64,000 nucleotides of DNA from Paracoccus kondratievae. GTDB lineage: Bacteria; Pseudomonadota; Alphaproteobacteria; Rhodobacterales; Rhodobacteraceae. The notes under the pieces were generated by a model that worked only from the letters and a program-made list of their open reading frames with translations, ran no database searches and was not told the origin of the DNA. Location of the stretch: the NCBI RefSeq assembly GCF_009301415.1, contig NZ_CP045072.1, forward strand, positions 1,851,001-1,915,000. Reading direction: 5' to 3'. Shown piece by piece: positions 57,429 to 64,000 of the stretch (its first letter is position 1; every line of letters begins with the position of its first letter). Made by a program: the position numbers and the translations under genes.

Positions 57429-57802
57429 CCGCCCCCGGCACGATGATCTTACGTTCGCCGAATCGACCGAGAGGCTCCGGACGATCAGGCGGCATCACCG
57501 TCAGGATAGGGTGTGCCCCGCGCGTGCCGTGCAGGGATGAACCAGACGACATATTGTCGGGCATGTTGGCGCCCTTATGTTCCCCGAGGGCGCGGCGATG
57601 GGCCATTCCGGCAGCAAATCAAGCAGATTGTAAGGGCATGTTCCCCGCACGCGCGGGGATAAACCCCCAGAGCCCTCGGGTGCAGGTAAAGTGGGCCCAG
57701 GCTAACCGCTCCAGGATACCGGCCTGAACCAGCACATCAGAGACATCCCCATCGTGCAAACAGCCGTTTCTCTCTTCCTGCCAACTGGCGTATGGATCGG
57801 GC
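57429..57802. other. Non-coding gap of 374 bases between ycjF and pbpC
   Basis: No credible gene is found here. The middle (57511-57666) holds the CRISPR-like repeats listed separately. Short open frames over it translate to peptides such as FPARAGINP, a known artefact of reading type I-E repeats as protein. The last 130 bases show no repeat match and probably hold the pbpC promoter, though I cannot name a clear one. Confidence 0.7.
57511..57666 (+). CRISPR. Decayed type I-E CRISPR array: three repeats, two 32-base spacers
   Basis: Repeat 1 (57511-57544) starts GTGTGCCCCGCGCGTGC and ends GGGATGAACC. It carries a five-base duplication of CGTGC, and without it matches the common type I-E repeat at about 26 of 29 positions. 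Repeat 2 (57577-57605) starts ATGTTCCCCG and matches repeat 3 at 22 of 29. Repeat 3 (57638-57666) keeps a perfect CCCCGC/GCGGGG stem and ends GGATAAACC. The two spacers (57545-57576 and 57606-57637) are each exactly 32 bases, and the 61-base period of repeats 2 and 3 is the type I-E value. No cas gene is in the window. Confidence 0.7.
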
Positions 57803-59854
57803 ATGAGTCCGCGCCGCGTTGCCCTTGTACTGTTTGCGACTGTCTTGCTGCTTGGCCTTGGAGCCGGCGCGCGGGACCGGTTTGACGACTGGGTCGCAGC
57901 GACCAGGATCCCCCGGCTTGATGTGCAGGTCGGGGCCGAGGTGGTGGCACGGGACGGCACGCTTTTGCGCGCCTTTCAGGTCGCGGACGGGCGCTGGCGG
58001 CTGGACGCCGGGCCGGTCGATCCGCTGCTGATCGACATGCTTTTGCTATGGGAGGACCGCCGGTTTCCCGATCACGCCGGTATCGACCCACGCGCAATCA
58101 TCCGTGCGGGCTGGCAGGCGCTGCGTTATGGGCGCGTGGTCTCGGGCGGCTCGACCCTGACCATGCAGGTCGCGCGATTGCTTGAAGAAGGGCCGACCGG
58201 CCAATGGGCAGGTAAGGCCCGGCAGATGCGCCTTGCGCTGGCGCTGGAACGGCGGCTTGAAAAACACCAGATCCTTGAACTTTATCTGCGGCTTGCTCCC
58301 TATGGGGCGAATGTCGAGGGCATCCGTGCTGCCAGCTTGCAATGGTTTGGCAAGGAGCCCCGCCGCCTGACCCCTGCTCAGGCAGCCCTGTTGGTCGCCC
58401 TGCCACAATCGCCCGAGGCGCGCCGCCCCGACCGTTCGCCCAGCGCAGCCAAGGCGGCGCGGGACCGGGTGCTGGCGCGGGCGGCCGATGCAGGGCTGAT
58501 TTCGGATTCGGACGCCAAGGCCGCGATGGCCGAGCCTGTGCCGAACCAGCGCCGCGCCTTTCCGGCGCTTGCGCCGCTGCTGGCTGCGCGACTGGTACGC
58601 GAAAACCCCGGTGCGTCCCGGATCGAAACCACCATCGACGCCCGCCTGCAACGCCGGGCCGAAGAGCTGGCCTCGCGTGCCGTGGTCGGGGCCGGGCGCA
58701 GGCTTTCGGCGGCAATCGTTCTGGCCGATCACCGCACGGGCGAAATCCTTGCCGAGGTCGGCGCCGCCGACTGGACCGACAACGCCTCGGCGGGTTTCGT
58801 GGATATGGCGCGGGCCTGGCGCAGCCCCGGCTCGACGCTGAAGCCCTTTGTCTATGGGCTGGCCTTTGACGACGGGCTTGCCCATCCGGAAACGCTGATC
58901 GAGGACCGGCCCACCGCCTTTGGCCGCTGGCAGCCACAGAACTTTGACCACCATTTTCGTGGCACAGTCAGCCTTAAAAACGCGCTGATCTGGTCGCTGA
59001 ATATTCCGGTGGTCAAACTGGCCGAAGCGGTCGGCCCGAACCGCATCGCCCAGGCGCTGCGCCGCGGCGGGATTGAGCTGCGCCTGACCGGGGATGCGCC
59101 GGGCCTGGCAATCGTGCTTGGTGGTGCGGGGGTTACGCTTGAAGGTCTGGCCGAGGGTTATGCCGCGCTGGCGCGGGGCGGGCGGGCAATCACCCTGTCG
59201 CCACTGCCGGGCGGGGGCGAGGAACGCCGCACACCAATGTTCGGCCCTGTCGCGGCATGGCAGGTCGGGCATATCCTTAGCCAGAACCCCGCGCCGCATG
59301 GCACGCGGCTGCGGCCTTTGGCCTATAAGACCGGAACATCTTACGGCCACCGTGACGCGCTGGCGGTGGGCTATGACGGGGCACGGGTCGGTGCGGTCTG
59401 GCTTGGCCGGCCGGACGGGACGCCCGTGCCCGGCGCCTTTGGCGGCGATCTGGCCGCGCCGGTGCTGTTTGACCTGTTCGACGCCCTGCCGGCGGTGGCA
59501 CTGCCACCGCCCCCGCCGCAGACGCTGACCCTGCCAAACAGCGCCCTGCCGTTGCCCCTGCGCCGCTTTGCCCCGGCAGGTGAAGCCAGCGCAATGGCAG
59601 CCCGCCCCGCCGGTCCGGACGCCCTGCGCCTGACTTATCCGCCAGACGGGGCCGAGATCGACACCGACGGCCCCCTGATCGCCAAGGCGCGGGGCGGACG
59701 CGGCCCATGGACCTTTCTGCTGAACGGGGCGCCCGCTGCCATCGCACAGGCGCAGCCGACGGCAAACCTGCCCAACCCCGGGCCCGGCTTTGCTCAGCTT
59801 ACGGTTGTGGATGCAGATGGCGCCTCGGCAAGTGCGGCAATCCGGCTGCACTGA
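57803..59854 (+). CDS. pbpC: Penicillin-binding protein 1C
   Basis: PBP1C is a periplasmic, membrane-anchored peptidoglycan glycosyltransferase/transpeptidase. The 683-residue protein has one N-terminal membrane helix (about 6-22); a glycosyltransferase domain with E84 in LLWEDRRFPDHAGID and GGSTLTMQ (115-122); a transpeptidase domain with S344 and K347 (SPGSTLKPF), SLN 398-400 and KTGTS 509-513; and a C-terminal BiPBP_C domain from about 605. The alpha-2-macroglobulin gene that often accompanies pbpC is not adjacent here. Confidence 0.95.
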   Translation: MSPRRVALVLFATVLLLGLGAGARDRFDDWVAATRIPRLDVQVGAEVVARDGTLLRAFQVADGRWRLDAGPVDPLLIDMLLLWEDRRFPDHAGIDPRAIIRAGWQALRYGRVVSGGSTLTMQVARLLEEGPTGQWAGKARQMRLALALERRLEKHQILELYLRLAPYGANVEGIRAASLQWFGKEPRRLTPAQAALLVALPQSPEARRPDRSPSAAKAARDRVLARAADAGLISDSDAKAAMAEPVPNQRRAFPALAPLLAARLVRENPGASRIETTIDARLQRRAEELASRAVVGAGRRLSAAIVLADHRTGEILAEVGAADWTDNASAGFVDMARAWRSPGSTLKPFVYGLAFDDGLAHPETLIEDRPTAFGRWQPQNFDHHFRGTVSLKNALIWSLNIPVVKLAEAVGPNRIAQALRRGGIELRLTGDAPGLAIVLGGAGVTLEGLAEGYAALARGGRAITLSPLPGGGEERRTPMFGPVAAWQVGHILSQNPAPHGTRLRPLAYKTGTSYGHRDALAVGYDGARVGAVWLGRPDGTPVPGAFGGDLAAPVLFDLFDALPAVALPPPPPQTLTLPNSALPLPLRRFAPAGEASAMAARPAGPDALRLTYPPDGAEIDTDGPLIAKARGGRGPWTFLLNGAPAAIAQAQPTANLPNPGPGFAQLTVVDADGASASAAIRLH

Positions 59855-59920
59855 CACAAATTGCGCGATTCGTGATTCGCTTGGCCTTTTCTTACGCGCG
59901 TTTTGCGACATATTCGCACT

Positions 59921-60352
59921 ATGCTGCGCATCAACGACCAGATCACGATCCAGGAATGGGAGCTGTCCGAACAGTTTTCCCGGTCTCAGGGACCGGGCGG
60001 GCAGAACGTGAACAAGGTCGAAACCGCCGTCGAGCTGCGTTTTGAGGCCGAGCGTTCGCCACATCTGACGCCTCCGGTCAAGGCACGGCTGAAACGGCTG
60101 GCGGGGCGGCGCTGGACACAGGACGGTGCGGTACTGATCCGGGCTGAGGAAACCCGCAGTCAGGCCCGCAACCGCGAGATGGCGCGCGAGCGGCTGGCCG
60201 AACTGATCCGGCAGGCGCTGATCGCGCCGCGCAAGCGCATCCCGACCCGGCCAACGCTGGGCAGCCAGCGCCGCCGCCTGGCGGCCAAGAACCAGCGTGG
60301 CGAGGTCAAGGCGATGCGGGGCCGCATCCGCGACGGGGAGGACCCGGCATGA
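59921..60352 (+). CDS. arfB: Alternative ribosome-rescue factor ArfB
   Basis: ArfB hydrolyses peptidyl-tRNA on ribosomes stalled on mRNA without a stop codon. The 143-residue protein has the GGQ motif at 26-28 in SRSQGPGGQNVNKVET and a basic tail (RKRIPTRPTLGSQRRRLAAK) that enters the mRNA channel. The ATG at 59921 is preferred to an upstream one at 59903. The lack of codon-recognition domains and short length separate it from RF1/RF2. It overlaps the Nudix gene by four bases. Confidence 0.94.
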   Translation: MLRINDQITIQEWELSEQFSRSQGPGGQNVNKVETAVELRFEAERSPHLTPPVKARLKRLAGRRWTQDGAVLIRAEETRSQARNREMARERLAELIRQALIAPRKRIPTRPTLGSQRRRLAAKNQRGEVKAMRGRIRDGEDPA

Positions 60353-60816
60353 TCGTCGCCTTTCGCGAAAAGCTGGCGCGGCTGATCGGTCGTCGCCCCC
60401 CTGATATGCAGGTCGCGGCACTGTGCCTGAATGAATCAACGGGCGAGGTGCTGCTGGTCACCAGCCGCGGCACCGGGCGCTGGATTGTGCCCAAAGGCTG
60501 GCCGATGCCGGGCCGCAGCCTTGCCGATGCCGCCCGACAAGAGGCGTGGGAGGAAGCCGGAGTCAAAGGCCGTGTCGATCAGACAGAGATCGGCCGCTAT
60601 CGCTATGACAAGGATCAGGATCGCGGCTTTGCCATCCCGGTCGAGGTTCGGGTCTTTCCGCTTTATGTTGACAAGCTCGAACGGAATTTTCCCGAAGCGC
60701 ATGAGCGCACGCGCCGCTGGTTCCCGCCCGAGGACGCCGCCCGGCTGGTAGCCGAAACGGGGTTGCAGCAGATCCTGCACGACCTGCCCTTTAAACGACA
60801 GTCGCCCCCGAAATGA
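60349..60816 (+). CDS. Nudix hydrolase, DIPP-like
   Basis: The 155-residue protein has a Nudix box in the form WPMPGRSLADAARQEAWEEA followed by GVKG, and RWIVPKGWPMPGRS just before it. This form is seen in diphosphoinositol-polyphosphate or diadenosine-polyphosphate phosphohydrolases. The substrate is not certain. It overlaps arfB and the phosphate transporter gene by four bases each, forming a tight operon. Confidence 0.88.
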   Translation: MIVAFREKLARLIGRRPPDMQVAALCLNESTGEVLLVTSRGTGRWIVPKGWPMPGRSLADAARQEAWEEAGVKGRVDQTEIGRYRYDKDQDRGFAIPVEVRVFPLYVDKLERNFPEAHERTRRWFPPEDAARLVAETGLQQILHDLPFKRQSPPK

Positions 60817-62237
60817 GGCGCGAACCCCGCGAATACCGCACCCTCGACAAAGACCTGCGCCGGGTAACGAATACCGAGCGCGCGGTCCTGCATTCGGCGC
60901 GTTCGCTATTGCGGCTGGGCTTGGCCCTGATCTTTATCGCCGCTGCCAGCTATATCGGCACGGGCTTTTTCTCGGACCAGCCGGCGATCGGGATCCTTGC
61001 CGCCAGCATGGCCGTCGCAGCCTATCTGGCGCTGTCGATTGGCGGCAACGACGTCGCAAACGCGCTTGGCCCGGCAGTCGGCGCAGGTGCGATCGGCATG
61101 ACCACCGGCCTGATCCTCGTCGCGGTGATGGAGGTTCTGGGCGCGGTCCTTGCCGGTAGCGCCGTCACCGCCACCCTGACCGAGGGGCTGGTCGGGCGCA
61201 CCCTTGGCGAGGGCGAAGCGACAGCGCGCATGATGCTGGCCGCGTTGCTGGCGGCAGGCAGCTGGATCAGCCTTGCGACATGGCTTGATGCCCCGGTCAG
61301 CACCACCCATTCGGTGGTCGGCGCTATTGCTGGTGCGGGCCTGGCGACCTTTGGCATCGACGCAGTGAACTGGCCCGCCATGGCGATGATTGCCTTTGGC
61401 TGGATCATCTCGCCCGTGGTGGCTGGCGTCGTCGCGGCGGGTTTGATGGCGCTTTTGCGCGGGCTGGTGCTGGATCGGGATGACCGCGTCGCCGCCGCAC
61501 ATCACTGGATGCCGGTTATCGTCGGGCTGACCTCGGCCATGCTGGCCGGAGTGGCCGAGGCCGCCGTCCAGGGATCACGCCCCGTGCTGAATATGGCGCT
61601 GGCACTGCTTTGCGGCCTGCTTGGCTGGCTGTTCACCCGCCGGCAACTCAAGCGCCTGTCGCAGGGCGAGCCGACCGGGCGGCTGGCGATGAAGCAACTG
61701 CTGGCCGTGCCGCTGGCCGCGGCTGCGCTGGTGCTGGGCTTTGCCCATGGCGCGAATGACACCTCGAACGTTGCGGCACCGCTGACCATCATCCTCGACA
61801 GCCTGTCGGCAGGGGGCGATGACGGCCTGCGCGGTCGGCTGGTGCTGCTTTTGGGCGGGCTGGGGATTGCACTTGGCATTCTGCTTTTCGGTCGCAGGCT
61901 GGTGCATATGGTCGGCAGCCGCATCACAAGGCTGAACGCGTCTCGGGCGCTTTGCGTCTCGCTGGCGACGGCGGCGACGGTGCTGGGTGCCTCACTGATG
62001 GGGCTGCCGGTCTCGACCACGCATGTGGCGGTCGGGGGCGTATTCGGGGTCGGTTTCTACCGCGAATTGCGCGACCGCAGGCTGACCGCGAACCCCGCCC
62101 CTTTGCCCGCCGAAGAGCGCCGCCGCCGCCATCTGGTACGCCGCTCGTACATGCGCATGATTCTGGGCGCATGGCTGGTGACGGTACCCGCCGCCGCGCT
62201 TCTTGCCGCGCTGCTGGTCTGGATCGGCGGGTTCTAG
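60813..62237 (+). CDS. Inorganic phosphate transporter, Pit family
   Basis: Pit proteins take up phosphate, usually as a metal-phosphate complex, by proton or Na+ symport. The 474-residue protein has the two inverted signature repeats: SIGGNDVANALGPAVGAGAI in the first half and GFAHGANDTSNVAAPLTIIL in the second, plus DAPVSTTHSVVGAIAG and LPVSTTHVAVGGVFG. About ten to twelve helices are expected. It is the last gene of the arfB-Nudix-pit operon and converges with the TPP enzyme nine bases away. Confidence 0.95.
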   Translation: MRREPREYRTLDKDLRRVTNTERAVLHSARSLLRLGLALIFIAAASYIGTGFFSDQPAIGILAASMAVAAYLALSIGGNDVANALGPAVGAGAIGMTTGLILVAVMEVLGAVLAGSAVTATLTEGLVGRTLGEGEATARMMLAALLAAGSWISLATWLDAPVSTTHSVVGAIAGAGLATFGIDAVNWPAMAMIAFGWIISPVVAGVVAAGLMALLRGLVLDRDDRVAAAHHWMPVIVGLTSAMLAGVAEAAVQGSRPVLNMALALLCGLLGWLFTRRQLKRLSQGEPTGRLAMKQLLAVPLAAAALVLGFAHGANDTSNVAAPLTIILDSLSAGGDDGLRGRLVLLLGGLGIALGILLFGRRLVHMVGSRITRLNASRALCVSLATAATVLGASLMGLPVSTTHVAVGGVFGVGFYRELRDRRLTANPAPLPAEERRRRHLVRRSYMRMILGAWLVTVPAAALLAALLVWIGGF

Positions 62238-62246
62238 GCCCGGCTC

Positions 62247-63908
62247 TTACGCGCAACGCAGGGCAGCCTCTCCTGCCGTGCGGGTTTCTGAAAGCGTCGC
62301 CCCGGTGCTAAGCGCCTCGGGGTCAAGCACCAGCTCAAGCACCGCCAGCCGGCCCGAGGCATGGGCGCGCTGGAACGCATCGGCGAAATCCTCCTGCCGC
62401 CCGATCCGCTCACCATGGCCGCCGTAGGCGCAGGCAAGTGCGGCGAAATCCGGGTTGGCCAGCGCCGTGCCCGAAACGCGACCGGGGTAGCTGCGCTCCT
62501 GATGCATCCGGATTGTACCGTATTGGCCGTTATTGGCGACGATGACGATGATCGCCGCGCCGTGCTGGGCAGCGGTCGAAAGCTCATTCACCGTCATTTG
62601 CAGGCAGCCATCCCCGGCCATGCAGATGACGGTGCGGTCAGGATGTTCCAGCTTGGCCGCGATGGCTGCGGGCAAACCATAGCCCATCGAACCCGACGTC
62701 GGCGCAAGCTGGGTGCCAAAGCGGCGAAAGCGGTAATAGCGATGCAGAAAAGCTGCGTAATTGCCCGCGCCATTGGTGATAATCGCATCCTGGGGCAACT
62801 GGTCCGAAAGCCAGCGCACGACCTCTTCCATCCGGACTGCGCCGGGGGTGGGGCGCGGATCCTGCCATGCTTCATAGGCAGTGCGCAGGTCCCGGGTCCA
62901 GCCATCCCATCGCCGGGGCGCGGGCAAATCTGCCAGAGCGGAAACCACCACGCGCGGATCGGCGACCAGCCCGGGGTCAGGCCTCCACAGATGCCCCAGC
63001 TCATCAGGCGAGGGATGGACATGGATCACCCGGGCATGGGGTCGCGTCGGGTCCATCAGCTCATAGCCACGTGTCAGCGTGTCACCCAGCCGCGAACCCA
63101 GCGACAACAGGCAATCCGACTGCGCCAGCGCCTGCCCCAGAGCCGGGTTCATGCCAACGCCAAGGTCTCCGACATAGTTCGGATGGGCGTTGTCCATATG
63201 CCCCTGACGGCGGAAGGGCACAGCCACCGGCAGGCCCCAGCCCTTGGCAAAGCGAGCCAGCGCATCGGCAGCCGCTTGCGACCAAAGCGTCCCGCCCGGG
63301 ATAACCAAAGGCCGCTCGGCCCCCGCAAGCGCCTGCGCGATCGCCGCGACAGATTCGGCAGCAACGGCGGAAAGCGGCTGTGCCGCCGGGGCAAGGTCCG
63401 GCACCTCGGCGCGTGAGGACAACATATCCTCGGGCAGCGCCAGCACCACCGGACCGGGTCGACCAGACATGGCAAGATGAAAGGCGCGCGAGACATATTC
63501 AGGGATGCGTTCGGTCTGGTCGATTTCGGCAACCCATTTCGCCAGCGGGCCGAACATGGCGCGGTAATCGACCTCTTGAAAGGCTCCCCGGTCACGGTCG
63601 GCGCGGGCGATCTGGCCGACGAACAGGATCATCGGCGTCGAATCCTGCCGCGCCACATGCACCCCGGCACTGGCATTGGTCGCACCGGGCCCCCGAGTGA
63701 CAAAAGCCACCCCCGGACGGCCGGTCAGCTTGCCATGCGCCTCGGCCATCATCGCGGCACCGCCTTCATGCCTGCAAACAATGTTCTGAATACCCGAGGC
63801 ATGCAGCCCGTCCAGCACCGCAAGAAAGCTTTCGCCGGGGACCGAAAAGACCCGCCCGACCCCGTTCACCTTCAGCGCATCGACAAGGATTTGTCCGCCG
63901 TGCCGCAT
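62247..63908 (-). CDS. Thiamine-diphosphate enzyme, acetolactate synthase-like
   Basis: The 553-residue protein belongs to the pyruvate-decarboxylase/acetolactate-synthase superfamily. The catalytic Glu is E48 in VCRHEGGAAMMAEAHGKLTG. The diphosphate/Mg2+ motif begins GDGCLQMTVNELSTAAQHGA and ends with NN in VIVANNGQYG. It could be a catabolic acetolactate synthase, a glyoxylate carboligase relative or an uncharacterised paralogue; the substrate cannot be read from sequence. No small regulatory IlvN subunit is adjacent, which argues against the biosynthetic enzyme. The last 92 bases of the window, upstream of it, show no gene. Confidence 0.85.
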   Translation of the reverse strand: MRHGGQILVDALKVNGVGRVFSVPGESFLAVLDGLHASGIQNIVCRHEGGAAMMAEAHGKLTGRPGVAFVTRGPGATNASAGVHVARQDSTPMILFVGQIARADRDRGAFQEVDYRAMFGPLAKWVAEIDQTERIPEYVSRAFHLAMSGRPGPVVLALPEDMLSSRAEVPDLAPAAQPLSAVAAESVAAIAQALAGAERPLVIPGGTLWSQAAADALARFAKGWGLPVAVPFRRQGHMDNAHPNYVGDLGVGMNPALGQALAQSDCLLSLGSRLGDTLTRGYELMDPTRPHARVIHVHPSPDELGHLWRPDPGLVADPRVVVSALADLPAPRRWDGWTRDLRTAYEAWQDPRPTPGAVRMEEVVRWLSDQLPQDAIITNGAGNYAAFLHRYYRFRRFGTQLAPTSGSMGYGLPAAIAAKLEHPDRTVICMAGDGCLQMTVNELSTAAQHGAAIIVIVANNGQYGTIRMHQERSYPGRVSGTALANPDFAALACAYGGHGERIGRQEDFADAFQRAHASGRLAVLELVLDPEALSTGATLSETRTAGEAALRCA

Positions 63909-64000
63909 CTCTGCCTCCTCCCCCTGTGCTTTTCTTTCCCGCCAGTCTGGGCCAGCTTGGGCGGAACTGGCAAGATACAGCCGGTCAAGTGAGGTTCGTC

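Noticed and set aside
57699..57731. Possible further CRISPR repeat after repeat 3
   Set aside because: The expected position has no convincing match; only a short CTGAACCAG resembles a repeat end, and the spacing would be wrong.
57443..57960. Short open frames over the ycjF-pbpC gap
   Set aside because: Their peptides contain FPARAGINP or IPARAGN, the translation of type I-E repeats, so they are artefacts of the CRISPR remnant.

Overview
The window is a gene-dense, high-GC chromosomal segment that looks like the core genome of a Rhodobacterales alphaproteobacterium, most like Paracoccus or a close relative. I infer this from the protein sequences and gene order: a HutF-type histidine pathway, a six-gene Mrp/Pha antiporter operon with a fused AB subunit, ruv genes near tol-pal, a DUF2849-cysI-cysH-DUF934 sulfur cluster, and tandem peptide deformylases. 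I see no rRNA or tRNA genes, no insertion sequences and no prophage.

Layout. 1-6953: histidine utilisation, with hutI-hutH-hutG reading left and hutF-hutC reading right from a shared regulatory region that holds two HutC-type operators. The leftward operon runs on, with 4-base overlaps, into a family III CoA-transferase and the start of an acyl-CoA dehydrogenase. Urocanase (hutU) is not in the window. 7023-11925: inositol monophosphatase family protein, EamA permease, a large lytic transglycosylase, and dapA. 11984-17934: phaAB-C-D-E-F-G cation/proton antiporter, separated from dapA by a shared terminator. 18057-21535: ruvC-ruvA-htpX-ruvB-thioesterase. 21665-31545: chorismate mutase, then the leftward tolQ-tolR-tolA-tolB-pal-cpoB-tilS-ftsH run, with ybgC divergent from tolQ. 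31542-37136: an unrecognised protein, a DUF488 protein, gamma-glutamyltransferase and topA. 37255-41834: ferredoxin/flavodoxin-NADP reductase, then the assimilatory sulfate reduction genes, with a divergent Lrp-type regulator. 41826-46560: aminotransferase, stand-alone Lrp sensor domain, MATE exporter, L,D-transpeptidase, C-S lyase. 46639-51706: three tandem deformylase-family genes, two alpha/beta-hydrolases, and fmt. 51837-57428: HdeD-like membrane protein, hrpB, ycjX and its DUF697 partner. 57429-57802: a non-coding gap carrying the remains of a type I-E CRISPR array. 57803-63908: pbpC, arfB, a Nudix hydrolase, a Pit phosphate transporter, and a thiamine-diphosphate enzyme.

How the genes fit together. 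Several blocks form coherent units: histidine to glutamate plus formate (Hut); trans-envelope Tol-Pal with the cell-division helper CpoB; Holliday-junction processing (Ruv); APS reduction and sulfite reduction (CysH, CysI) with a likely electron supplier (Fpr); and N-formyl handling of initiator methionine (Def, Fmt). The most unusual observations are (1) three CRISPR-like repeats, at least two of them decayed, separated by exactly 32-base spacers, with no cas gene in the window; (2) a third deformylase-family protein in which the metal-binding Cys and the catalytic Glu are both replaced; (3) paired GTCTAAAC operators between the two hut transcription units; and (4) an 11-base-period direct repeat upstream of tolQ. 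Most of the rest is ordinary core-genome content.
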